Below the pieces are notes generated by a model. It searched no databases, was not told where the DNA came from, and was given only the letters and a program-made list of their open reading frames with translations. Shown here piece by piece: positions 1 through 14,519 of a stretch of 64,000 nt of DNA. Position numbers and translations under genes: made by a program. Source of the DNA: DATKAS01 sp963773315 (lineage in GTDB: Bacteria > Actinomycetota > Acidimicrobiia > Acidimicrobiales > DATKAS01); assembly GCA_963773315.1 (NCBI GenBank), contig CAVZAF010000002.1, positions 372,001 to 436,000 of the forward strand, read 5' to 3'. How positions within the stretch are numbered: the stretch's first letter is position 1; each line of letters begins with the position of its first letter.

Positions 1-32
1 TGGTGTCGTGGGTTCGATTCCCACAGAGGGCT
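1..32 (+). tRNA. 3' part of a tRNA, probably tRNA-Thr
   Basis: Only the 3' end is inside the window: a T-arm with a 5-bp stem (GTGGG/CCCAC, 8-24) around the TTCGATT loop, then the acceptor strand AGAGGGC and a discriminator T at 32. CCA is not encoded. The anticodon is outside the window, so the identity is inferred only from the T discriminator and the usual actinobacterial Thr-Met tRNA pairing. Confidence 0.75.
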
Positions 33-58
33 CCGGGCCCTCGCGACCCGAAGCGCCT

Positions 59-135
59 GGCGGCGTAGCTCAGTTGGTCAGAGCACTCGGCTCATAATCG
101 AGTGGTCGTCGGTTCGAGTCCGACCGCCGCTACCA
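59..135 (+). tRNA. tRNA-Met (CAT), elongator type
   Basis: A complete cloverleaf can be folded: acceptor GGCGGCG/CGCCGCT with one G-U pair, D-arm GCTC/GAGC, anticodon stem CTCGG/TCGAG around CTCATAA (anticodon CAT), T-arm GTCGG/CCGAC around TTCGAGT, discriminator A and encoded CCA. The anticodon stem lacks the three G-C pairs of initiator tRNA, so it is elongator Met; tRNA-Ile2 with modified CAT cannot be fully excluded. It lies 58 bp before tuf and may be co-transcribed with it. Confidence 0.93.
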
Positions 136-193
136 CGTCTGCATGACTCAGACCCATGATGACCAGGATGACCAGGATGAAAGGTGAGCGCCG

Positions 194-1381
194 ATGAGCA
201 AGGCGAAGTTCGAGCGGAACAAGCCGCATGTGAATGTCGGGACGATGGGTCATATTGATCATGGGAAGACGACGTTGACGGCTGCGATCACCAAGACGTT
301 GGCGGAGAAGAACCCGAATGTGGCGTTCACGCCGTTCGATCAGATTGATAAGGCGCCGGAGGAGAAGGCGCGGGGGATCACGATCTCGATCGCGCATGTG
401 GAGTACGAGACGGATAAGCGGCATTACGCGCATGTCGACATGCCGGGTCATGCGGATTACATCAAGAACATGATCACGGGTGCGGCGCAGGTGGATGGGG
501 CGATTCTGGTGGTGGCGGCGACGGATGGTCCGATGCCTCAGACGCGTGAGCATGTGCTGTTGGCTCGTCAGGTGGGGGTGCCGTACATCGTGGTGGCGTT
601 GAACAAGGCCGACGCGGTGGATGATGAGGAGCTGTTGGAGCTGGTGGAGCTCGAGGTGCGTGAGCTGCTGACGTCTTATGGGTTTCCTGGTGATGATCTT
701 CCGGTGGTGCGGGTGTCGGCGTTGAAGGCGTTGGAGGGCGATCCGGAGTGGCAGGCCAAGATCGTGGAGCTGATGGACGCGGTCGATTCGTACATCCCCG
801 AGCCTGAGCGTGATCTGGACAAGCCGTTCTTGATGCCGATCGAGGATGTGTTCACGATCACGGGTCGTGGGACGGTGGTGACGGGCAAGGTGGAGCAGGG
901 GATGGTCCACACGGGCGACGAGGTCGAGATCGTGGGGTTGCGCCCGACGACCAAGACGGTGTGCACGGGTGTGGAGATGTTCCGCAAGATCTTGGATGAG
1001 GGCCACGCGGGCGACAACATCGGTGCGTTGTTGCGGGGAACGAAGAAGGAGGAGGTGGAGCGGGGTCAGGTGTTGTGCAAGCCGGGGTCGATCACGCCGC
1101 ACACCAACTTCGAGGCTCAGGTGTATGTGTTGGGCAAGGACGAGGGCGGCCGCCACAAGCCGTTCTTCAACAACTACCGGCCCCAGTTCTACTTCCGGAC
1201 CACCGACGTGACCGGGTCGATCACCCTGCCCGAGGGGACCGAGATGGTGATGCCGGGCGACAACACGCTCATGACCGTCGAGCTCGGCAAGCCCATCGCG
1301 ATGGACGACGGCCTGTTGTTCTCCATCCGCGAAGGCGGCCGCACCGTCGGCTCCGGCCGCGTCGTCAAGATCCTCAAGTAA
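194..1381 (+). CDS. tuf: Elongation factor Tu, copy 1
   Basis: EF-Tu delivers aminoacyl-tRNA to the ribosomal A site as a GTPase. The 395-residue protein has the G1 loop GHIDHGKT near residue 19, the G3 motif DMPGH (Met where most EF-Tu have Cys or Ala) and the G4 motif NKAD, followed by the two beta-barrel domains ending in EGGRTVGSG. The ATG is preceded by an AAAGG ribosome site. The protein is identical to the copy at 20487-21674; I found only seven synonymous base differences. The first ~950 bases use G/T-ending codons (GAT, GGG, CAT, TTG), unlike neighbouring genes, while the last ~240 bases look like the rest of the chromosome. Confidence 0.98.
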   Translation: MSKAKFERNKPHVNVGTMGHIDHGKTTLTAAITKTLAEKNPNVAFTPFDQIDKAPEEKARGITISIAHVEYETDKRHYAHVDMPGHADYIKNMITGAAQVDGAILVVAATDGPMPQTREHVLLARQVGVPYIVVALNKADAVDDEELLELVELEVRELLTSYGFPGDDLPVVRVSALKALEGDPEWQAKIVELMDAVDSYIPEPERDLDKPFLMPIEDVFTITGRGTVVTGKVEQGMVHTGDEVEIVGLRPTTKTVCTGVEMFRKILDEGHAGDNIGALLRGTKKEEVERGQVLCKPGSITPHTNFEAQVYVLGKDEGGRHKPFFNNYRPQFYFRTTDVTGSITLPEGTEMVMPGDNTLMTVELGKPIAMDDGLLFSIREGGRTVGSGRVVKILK

Positions 1382-1410
1382 CCCACCCCGAGGTCAAAGG
1401 GTCACAACCG

Positions 1411-2004
1411 GTGACGTATTCGTCAGAGGTCTCCCAGCTGGTTGCTGACGCACGCGACGGCAGCCGATCGGCCTTCGACGAGCTCGTCCGAGTGACGTAC
1501 GCCGACACGTACACGCTCGCCTACCGGCTGACCGGCAACGAGGAGGACGCTCGCGACGTGGTGCAGGAGGCTTACCTCCGGGCCTATCGAGGCGTGCGCC
1601 AGTTCCGGGGCGACGCACAGTTCTCGACGTGGCTGTACCGCATCACGGCGAACTGCGCCTCGACGCACGTCACGCGCCGGCGGCGCCACCAGCACGACCC
1701 GCTCGACGTCGACACGCCCTTGGTCGACACCCGGCCCGAGGTCGACCCGCAGGCTCGTGCTGACGCGGTGGCGACTCGCGACCAGCTCGAAGCCGCCCTC
1801 GCGCAGCTTCCGCCACGGCTCCGGGCGGTCGTCGTGCTCCGTGACGTCTACGACCTTCCCCATGAGGCGATCGCCGCCGAGCTCGGCATCTCCACGACGG
1901 CCGCCAAGGTGCGTCTGCACCGGGCCCGTCGCCTGCTGCGCGAGCAGGTGTTCACCCGTCGGGACGCCAGCACGGTCGACGGAGGGTCGGCACATGCGGT
2001 GTGA
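1411..2004 (+). CDS. ECF-type RNA polymerase sigma factor
   Basis: A 197-residue group IV (ECF) sigma factor that would redirect RNA polymerase to a small regulon. Region 2 is clear (FDELV near residue 25, then EEDARDVVQEAYLRAYRG for core binding and FSTWLYRITANCA for -10 recognition), and region 4 carries the helix-turn-helix ending AAKVRLHRARRLLREQV. I chose the GTG at 1411, 30 bp after tuf; the frame is open further upstream but only inside tuf. Its stop overlaps the start of the anti-sigma gene, so the pair is translationally coupled. The inducing signal cannot be told from sequence. Confidence 0.9.
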   Translation: MTYSSEVSQLVADARDGSRSAFDELVRVTYADTYTLAYRLTGNEEDARDVVQEAYLRAYRGVRQFRGDAQFSTWLYRITANCASTHVTRRRRHQHDPLDVDTPLVDTRPEVDPQARADAVATRDQLEAALAQLPPRLRAVVVLRDVYDLPHEAIAAELGISTTAAKVRLHRARRLLREQVFTRRDASTVDGGSAHAV

Positions 2005-2341
2005 CGCGCTGGCCGAGATGCTCGCCGAGGCCGCCGAGGGACAACCGGTCTCGGGCCGGGCCGCACGGTCTCACGTCGAGCACTGCCTGCGGTGCCAGGC
2101 CGACCTCGCGCAGCACCGCCGGCTGCACCGGGGCCTCCGCCAGCTGGCCGACCGGCGTATCTCCGCACCGGCCGACTGGGTCGAAGAGGTGCTCGCCGCG
2201 CTCGACGAGGCCAACGCTGGGTCGAGCGCCGGCCGGGCGCTCCGACGGGCCGCGGTGCTCGGGGGCATGGCAGCGGTGACCGCGGCGGGAGCGGCCAGCG
2301 TCCTGGTGCTTCGCACGTCGAGGCGCCGTCTCGCGGGCTGA
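1994..2341 (+). CDS. Putative zinc-finger anti-sigma factor, membrane anchored
   Basis: A 115-residue protein that overlaps the sigma gene by 11 bp. It has the ZAS signature H-x3-C-x2-C (HVEHCLRC, about residues 27-34) plus an early Cys at position 3, and one hydrophobic segment close to the C-terminus (about residues 84-106) followed by an arginine-rich end. This fits a membrane-tethered anti-sigma that holds the ECF factor until a redox or envelope signal releases it. The assignment rests on the motif and the pairing; the domain outside the membrane is very short. Confidence 0.8.
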   Translation: MRCDALAEMLAEAAEGQPVSGRAARSHVEHCLRCQADLAQHRRLHRGLRQLADRRISAPADWVEEVLAALDEANAGSSAGRALRRAAVLGGMAAVTAAGAASVLVLRTSRRRLAG

Positions 2342-2371
2342 CTGCCTGGCCGATCCGGGGGGTCCCCCTGC

Positions 2372-2377
2372 TACGAT
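2372..2377 (+). promoter_or_regulatory. Putative -10 element for tRNA-Trp/secE/nusG
   Basis: TACGAT lies 21 bp before tRNA-Trp and is identical to the -10 hexamers before rpoB and infA. No convincing -35 box is seen at 16-18 bp spacing, so support is modest. Confidence 0.45.
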
Positions 2378-2397
2378 TGGCCGTCCCGACCTGACCG

Positions 2398-2470
2398 AGG
2401 GCAGTAGCTCAGCTGGAAGAGCTCCGGTCTCCAAAACCGGTGGTCGGGGGTTCGAGTCCCTCCTGCCCTG
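2398..2470 (+). tRNA. tRNA-Trp (CCA)
   Basis: The acceptor AGGGCAG pairs with CTGCCCT; the anticodon stem CCGGT/ACCGG encloses CTCCAAA (anticodon CCA); the T-arm GGGGG/CCCTC encloses TTCGAGT; the discriminator is G, the Trp identity base. CCA is not encoded. tRNA-Trp just before secE-nusG is the usual actinobacterial order. Confidence 0.95.
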
Positions 2471-2499
2471 CTCTACCCGGCCTCCCCCAAGGTGCCGCC

Positions 2500-2805
2500 A
2501 TGGCAATGAACCGCGAAACCAAGCGCATGATGCAGCGCCAAGGCCAGCTCGGCCCTGATGGCGCGCCCGTGCGCGAGAAGCGCGCCGCTCCCGCCCCTCG
2601 TCCTCCGAAGCAGGAGCGCACCTCTCCGGGGCAGTTCCTCCGCGAGGTCCGGGGTGAGCTCCGCAAGGTCGCGTGGCCGACCAAGTCCGAAGTCGTCAAC
2701 TACTCGATCATCGTGCTCATTGCCGTCGTGCTGCTCACCGCGTTCATCGCGGGGCTCGACTGGCTCTTCGGCTCGGTGATCCTCCACCTGTACAACGCGG
2801 CATGA
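2500..2805 (+). CDS. secE: Preprotein translocase subunit SecE
   Basis: SecE clamps SecY in the Sec translocon of the cytoplasmic membrane. The protein has 101 residues: a basic, proline-rich N-terminal half, the conserved amphipathic motif FLREVRGELRKVAWPTKSEV (about residues 48-67), and one C-terminal transmembrane helix (IIVLIAVVLLTAFIAGL). The ATG at 2500 was chosen because the upstream part of the frame runs through tRNA-Trp. The stop overlaps the nusG start (ATGA). SecY is encoded at 35218. Confidence 0.96.
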   Translation: MAMNRETKRMMQRQGQLGPDGAPVREKRAAPAPRPPKQERTSPGQFLREVRGELRKVAWPTKSEVVNYSIIVLIAVVLLTAFIAGLDWLFGSVILHLYNAA

Positions 2806-3497
2806 GCGAGAGCTACTTCACCACCGAACCCGAGGCCGAGGCGCCCGCGCTCGACGCCGATCCCGGCGCCGTGCTCGTCGACGACGAGCTGCTCGACGCG
2901 GAGACCGGCGAGGACGAGGACGGCGAAGACGCGCCTCGACCGGAGAGCCCATACGACCGTCCGGGCCACTGGTACGTCGTGCACACGCAGTCCGGCTACG
3001 AGAAGAAGGTCAAGCAGAACCTCGAAGCCCGCACACAGTCGATGAACGCCGAGGACAAGATCTTCGAGGTCGTCATCCCGATGGAAGACGTCGTCGAGTT
3101 CAAGAACGGCCGCAAGGTCGTCGTCCAGAAGAAGGTGTTCCCCGGCTACCTGCTCGTCCGCTGCGACATGGACGACGACTCCTGGTACGTCATCCGCAAC
3201 ACGCCGGGTGTCACAGGGTTCGTGGGCCAGGGCGCGAAGCCGTCGCCGCTGCCACGCCGCGATGTCGAGTCGTTCCTGCAGGTGAAGATCGAGGGGGACG
3301 AGCCCGCCAAGCGCTCGAAGCCCCGTCTCGAATACGAGGTGGGCGAGTCGGTGCGCGTGAAGGAAGGTCCGTTCGCGGACTTCTCCGGCCAGATCGCCGA
3401 GATCAACGCAGACCAGCTGAAGCTCAAGGTGCTGGTGAACATCTTCGGGCGCGAGACGCTCGTCGAGATGGACTTCAGCCAGGTCGCCAAGCTGTAA
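2802..3497 (+). CDS. nusG: Transcription termination/antitermination factor NusG
   Basis: NusG binds the RNA polymerase clamp and couples it to Rho or to the ribosome. The 231-residue protein starts with a ~45-residue acidic extension common in actinobacteria, then the NGN domain (WYVVHTQSGYEKKVKQNLE; FPGYLLVRCDMDD) and the C-terminal KOW domain (VGESVRVKEGPFADFSGQI). The start overlaps the secE stop. The gene belongs to the secE-nusG-rplK-rplA group. Confidence 0.97.
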   Translation: MSESYFTTEPEAEAPALDADPGAVLVDDELLDAETGEDEDGEDAPRPESPYDRPGHWYVVHTQSGYEKKVKQNLEARTQSMNAEDKIFEVVIPMEDVVEFKNGRKVVVQKKVFPGYLLVRCDMDDDSWYVIRNTPGVTGFVGQGAKPSPLPRRDVESFLQVKIEGDEPAKRSKPRLEYEVGESVRVKEGPFADFSGQIAEINADQLKLKVLVNIFGRETLVEMDFSQVAKL

Positions 3498-3543
3498 CTC
3501 GAAGAAGCCGAAGAGCAAAGACGTAGAAGGAGCACACCCCGTC

Positions 3544-3969
3544 ATGGCCAAGAAGAAGGTCGCGGCCGTCGTCAAGATCCAGATCCAGGCCGGCAAGGCC
3601 ACGCCCGCACCGCCCGTCGGCACCGCGCTCGGTCCCCACGGCGTCGCGATCATGGATTTCTGCAAGGCCTACAACGCGGCCACCGAGGCGCAGACCGGCA
3701 CTGTCGTGCCGGTCGAGATCACCGTGTTCGAGGATCGCTCGTTCACGTTCGTGCTCAAGACCCCGCCGACGCCGGTGCTGCTGCGTGCAGCCGCCGGGCT
3801 CGAGAAGGGGTCGAAGCTGCCGGGTCGCGAGGGCGCCGGCACCGTCACCGACGCGCAGGTCACCGAGATCGCCAAGGTGAAGATGCCTGACCTCAACGCG
3901 AACGACCTCGAGGCAGCGCGTCTGCAAGTGATCGGCACGGCCCGTTCGATGGGCATCACGGTCAGCTAG
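3544..3969 (+). CDS. rplK: 50S ribosomal protein L11
   Basis: L11 forms the GTPase-associated centre with 23S rRNA. It has 141 residues, the family length, beginning MAKKKVAAVVKIQIQAGKA with the proline-rich TPAPPVGTALGPHG hinge and the C-terminal rRNA-binding domain (IAKVKMPDLNANDLEAA). An AGAAGGAG ribosome site precedes the ATG. It lies 46 bp after nusG. Confidence 0.98.
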   Translation: MAKKKVAAVVKIQIQAGKATPAPPVGTALGPHGVAIMDFCKAYNAATEAQTGTVVPVEITVFEDRSFTFVLKTPPTPVLLRAAAGLEKGSKLPGREGAGTVTDAQVTEIAKVKMPDLNANDLEAARLQVIGTARSMGITVS

Positions 3970-4047
3970 CACCGACACACCGAGAACACCCACCAGGCAC
4001 GACCGGGACCACCTCACCCGGCGGCCACGACCCCAGAGGGAGCCATC

Positions 4048-4761
4048 ATGGCGAAGGGAAAGCGCTACGAAGACGCTGCGAAGCGGTTCGACCGTGAGCA
4101 GTTCTATCCACCGAACGAGGCAGTCGAGCTCGCGAAGGATCTGTCGTCGGCGAAGTTCGACGAGACGATCGAGCTCGCCGTGCGCCTCGGCGTCGATCCT
4201 CGCAAGGCCGACCAGATCGTGCGCGGCACCGTCGCGCTTCCGTCGGGCACTGGCAGGGATGTCCGCGTCGCGGTGTTCGCCGCGGGCGAGGCCGCGGCCG
4301 AGGCCCGTGCCGCGGGTGCCGACTTCGTCGGGGCCGACGACCTCGCGGGTGAGGTCGAGAAAGGGATGCTCGACTTCGACGTCGCGATCGCGACGCCCGA
4401 CCTGATGCCGATGGTCGGTCGTCTCGGCCGCGTGCTCGGTCCTCGTGGCCTGATGCCGAACCCCAAGACCGGCACCGTCACCACCGAGGTGGGCAAGGCG
4501 GTCGGCGAGTTCAAGGGCGGCAAGGTCGAGTACCGCACCGACCGTCACGGCAACGTGCACGTGCCGCTCGGCAAGGCGAGCTTCCCGATCGAGGACCTGC
4601 TCACGAACTACGGCGCCGTGCTCGACGAGCTGCAGCGGGCCAAGCCCGCCTCGGCGAAGGGCAAGTACCTGAGGCACATCGCCGTGTCGTCCACGATGGG
4701 TCCGGGCATCAAGATCGACGCTGCCCACGCCCGACCCGAGGACGCCAAGGCCGCTCACTGA
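4048..4761 (+). CDS. rplA: 50S ribosomal protein L1
   Basis: L1 forms the mobile stalk that releases deacylated tRNA. The protein has 237 residues with the signatures GTVALPSGTGRDVRVAVF and LGPRGLMPNPKTGTVT. The ATG has a good AGGGAG ribosome site. The stop TGA lies in CACTGAGCGAG, where a possible CTG start of the next gene overlaps it. Confidence 0.98.
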   Translation: MAKGKRYEDAAKRFDREQFYPPNEAVELAKDLSSAKFDETIELAVRLGVDPRKADQIVRGTVALPSGTGRDVRVAVFAAGEAAAEARAAGADFVGADDLAGEVEKGMLDFDVAIATPDLMPMVGRLGRVLGPRGLMPNPKTGTVTTEVGKAVGEFKGGKVEYRTDRHGNVHVPLGKASFPIEDLLTNYGAVLDELQRAKPASAKGKYLRHIAVSSTMGPGIKIDAAHARPEDAKAAH

Positions 4762-4868
4762 GCGAGAAGGCCGCGCCCGAGGTCAGCGACGACGAGCTGG
4801 CCGCGGTCGCTCCGCCACCGTTCTGGAATCGATTCGGCCTGCGTGGGCCGGTCATCGTCCTGGCTTGG

Positions 4869-5291
4869 GTGGGTCGCAACGCGAAGCGGATGCTCGTCGC
4901 CGCGCTCGGGTTCATCGTGCTCGGTGCGGGGGTCGCGATGCTCGCGCTCCCCGGGCCGGGCGTCGTGGTGATCATCGTCGGCCTCGCGATCCTCGCGACC
5001 GAGTTCGCGTGGGCCGAGCGCGCGCTCGACAAGACGATGGGCCGCGCGTCGCAGGCGGCCGGTGCCGTCACCGGGAACGTCGCCGGACGGGTCATGCTCG
5101 CCCTCAGTGGCTGTGGCCTCCTTGCCGCCGGGATCGTGCTGCTCCTCGGCAACCCGATCGACGGGTTGCAGTCCGTGGGGATCGGTCTGATCGTCGCTGG
5201 ACTCGCGGGCCTCGGGACGCTCCTCCCACCCGTGCAGGCCTGGATCGCGCGCGAGCAGGCCAAACGCGATGCGGCCCACGGCCGGGATTGA
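4869..5291 (+). CDS. PGPGW-family small membrane protein
   Basis: Two hydrophobic blocks surround the hallmark LALPGPGVVVIIVGLAIL (about residues 27-44 from the GTG at 4869), followed by ATEFAWAERAL and a second hydrophobic hairpin (about residues 75-125); the total is 140 residues. The role is unknown. The frame is open upstream to the rplA stop and reads like protein (SEKAAPEV, then FWNRFGLRGPVIVLAWVGRN), but no ATG, GTG or TTG occurs there, only CTG codons such as 4758-4760, which overlaps the rplA stop. The true start may therefore be that CTG; GTG 4869 is the conservative choice. Confidence 0.75.
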   Translation: MGRNAKRMLVAALGFIVLGAGVAMLALPGPGVVVIIVGLAILATEFAWAERALDKTMGRASQAAGAVTGNVAGRVMLALSGCGLLAAGIVLLLGNPIDGLQSVGIGLIVAGLAGLGTLLPPVQAWIAREQAKRDAAHGRD

Positions 5292-5331
5292 TGATTGGGG
5301 GACCGCATGCGCACCTCTGCTCATCAATCCC
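5284..5331 (+). terminator. Perfect 11-bp dyad at the end of the L11-L1-PGPGW operon
   Basis: GGGATTGATGA (5284-5294) pairs perfectly with TCATCAATCCC (5321-5331) around a 26-nt loop and includes the stop codon of the preceding gene. There is no T-tract after it, so it may be a weak terminator, an mRNA 3' stabiliser or part of the rplJ leader. Confidence 0.5.
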
Positions 5332-5517
5332 GAGTGGAGGACGGGCGCCCGGGCCCCATAGACTGGCGAACCACAACTGATCTCTGCTCGCCGCAGACAT
5401 CCGGTGCTTCCCAGCTGAATGGGCCAGCGTGCCCGCCGGACGAGGCGAACTCCTCCAAGTCTCTTCGGGGCGTTCGCGCATGCGCGAGCGCCCATTTGCT
5501 TTCTGGAGGAGGTGCGC
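5332..5517 (+). promoter_or_regulatory. rplJ-rplL leader with strong hairpin (candidate L10 autoregulatory leader)
   Basis: The 186-nt untranslated stretch ends in a stem GGGGCGTTCGC/GCGAGCGCCCC-type hairpin (5468-5493) followed by a short T-rich stretch (ATTTGCTTTC), then the ribosome site GGAGGAGG before the rplJ ATG. A possible -10 (TAGACT) lies near 5361. L10 leaders that bind the L10-L7/L12 complex are known in this position; I could not verify the kink-turn consensus by eye. Confidence 0.5.
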
Positions 5518-6267
5518 ATGGAAGACCCGAGACCCGAGAAGGTGGCCGTCGTCACCGAGGTGAAGGAACGGCTGGGCCGGGCCGACGCGGCACTGCTGAC
5601 CGAATACCGCGGCCTCAACGTCGCGGCGATGGCCGAGCTGCGCCGAGCGCTGCGGGCCGCGGGCGGCGACTACAAGATCTACAAGAACACGTTGGCTCGC
5701 CTCGGTGCGCACAGCGCGGGCATCGACACGCTCGACGAGATGCTCACGGGCCCGACCGCTATCGCGTTCGTCGACGGCGACGCCGCCGCGGTGGCCAAGG
5801 CGCTCCGCGACTACGCCCGCGGCAACCCTGCGCTCGTCGTGAAGGGCGGCCTGCTCGGCCAGCGCGTGCTCACCGCGAACGAGGTCACCGCGCTCGCCGA
5901 CCTGCCGAGCCGCGAGGTGATCCTCGCTCAGCTCGCGGGTGCCCTGCAGGCGCCGATCGCACAGTTCGCCAGCCTGCTGGCGGCGCTGCCCCGCAACTTC
6001 GCCTACGGCCTCAAGGCCCTCATCGACCAGCAAGGCGGCGTAGCCGCGATGAGGCACGGCGTAGCCGCTGATGAGGACAGCGGCGTAGCCGCTGATGAGG
6101 ACAGCGGTGCTCCTGCCGAAGCGGTCGACGAGCCCGAGGCCCCCGCCGCGGAGGATCCCGCACCCGAGCTCGCACCCGAGGCGGCCGAAGCACCGGCCGC
6201 TGCTGAAGAGACCGCACCCGAAGCAACCACCGCCGCTGAAGACACGGCAACACAAGAAACGGAGTAA
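5518..6267 (+). CDS. rplJ: 50S ribosomal protein L10 with long acidic tail
   Basis: L10 anchors the L7/L12 stalk to 23S rRNA. Residues 1 to about 175 are a normal L10 (LLTEYRGLNVAAMAELRRAL; YKIYKNTLARLG; LTGPTAIAF; FASLLAALPRNFAYGLKAL). The remaining ~75 residues are an Ala/Glu/Pro-rich acidic tail with a duplicated octapeptide containing VAADEDSG. Family members are usually near 165-180 residues, so the tail is an extension. The ATG follows a strong GGAGG site; rplL starts 3 bp after the stop. Confidence 0.96.
   Translation: MEDPRPEKVAVVTEVKERLGRADAALLTEYRGLNVAAMAELRRALRAAGGDYKIYKNTLARLGAHSAGIDTLDEMLTGPTAIAFVDGDAAAVAKALRDYARGNPALVVKGGLLGQRVLTANEVTALADLPSREVILAQLAGALQAPIAQFASLLAALPRNFAYGLKALIDQQGGVAAMRHGVAADEDSGVAADEDSGAPAEAVDEPEAPAAEDPAPELAPEAAEAPAAAEETAPEATTAAEDTATQETE
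6058..6105 (+). repeat. Tandem 24-bp repeat inside the L10 tail
   Basis: Two identical 24-bp units beginning GGCGTAGCCGCTGATGAGG lie at 6058-6081 and 6082-6105, and a truncated version starts at 6037. They encode the repeated VAADEDSG peptide and look like a recent in-frame slippage expansion. Confidence 0.85.
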
Positions 6268-6270
6268 GGC

Positions 6271-6657
6271 ATGGCCACCAAGGAAGACATCCTCGACGCC
6301 ATCTCGAACATGACCGTCCTCGAGCTCTCGCAGCTGCTGAAGGACTTCGAGGAGCGCTTCAACGTCACGGCTGCCGCGCCCGTCGCGGTCGCTGCGGCCG
6401 CGCCCGCCGGTGGCGGTGGCGGCGGCAGCGAAGAGGCCGAGGAGCAGGACGAGTTCGACGTCGTCCTCACGATGGCCGGCGAGAAGAAGATCCAGGTCAT
6501 CAAGGAGGTGCGCGCGCTCACCAACCTCGGTCTCAAGGAGGCCAAGGACCTGGTCGACGGCGCGCCCAAGACCGTGCTCGAGAAGGTGTCGAAGGAAGAC
6601 GCCGCCAAGGCGAAGGCGCAGCTCGAAGAGGCCGGCGCCACCGTCGAGCTCAAGTAG
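6271..6657 (+). CDS. rplL: 50S ribosomal protein L7/L12
   Basis: This is the stalk protein that recruits translational GTPases. It has 128 residues: an N-terminal dimerisation domain (ILDAISNMTVLELSQLLKDF), an Ala/Gly hinge (about residues 34-52, including six consecutive Gly) and the C-terminal factor-binding domain (KKIQVIKEVRALTNLGLKEA; AKDLVDGAPK). It is translated with rplJ. Confidence 0.98.
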   Translation: MATKEDILDAISNMTVLELSQLLKDFEERFNVTAAAPVAVAAAAPAGGGGGGSEEAEEQDEFDVVLTMAGEKKIQVIKEVRALTNLGLKEAKDLVDGAPKTVLEKVSKEDAAKAKAQLEEAGATVELK

Positions 6658-6709
6658 TCGGGGCTGTTCCCAGGGGCGCGGGTCGCGTCGACTGCACCCT
6701 CGCCGGTGC

Positions 6710-6738
6710 TTGACGACCTGCGCTCCTGGCCCTACCCT
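6710..6738 (+). promoter_or_regulatory. Promoter P1 upstream of rpoB
   Basis: TTGACG (6710-6715) and TACCCT (6733-6738) are separated by exactly 17 bp, a good match to the housekeeping sigma-70 consensus. It lies in the 238-bp rplL-rpoB interval. Confidence 0.65.
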
Positions 6739-6770
6739 CCTCGTACCTGACTGCCGATAGGGCTTTCGGG

Positions 6771-6799
6771 TTGATTCTGTACGCTCCGGTCGCTACGAT
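6771..6799 (+). promoter_or_regulatory. Promoter P2 upstream of rpoB
   Basis: TTGATT (6771-6776) and TACGAT (6794-6799) are separated by 17 bp. The TACGAT hexamer recurs before infA and tRNA-Trp. The predicted start near 6806 leaves about a 90-nt leader before the rpoB TTG. Confidence 0.75.
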
Positions 6800-6895
6800 C
6801 ACCGGTTGCCGTGCGTCCCCCTTTGCTTCGCCGTTCCTTCGCGGCGTCCCGGCGCGCCCAGGCACCCGACCTCCACTTCTCCCAGGGAGCTGTCA

Positions 6896-14517
<7,622 letters not shown>

Positions 14518-14519
14518 CA

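Noticed and set aside
3475..4758. Long antisense open frames (also opposite rpoB, rpoC, groEL, tuf and the GlmS-like gene)
   Set aside because: They mirror real genes in a high-GC genome where stops are rare, have His/Arg/Leu-rich composition and no motifs.
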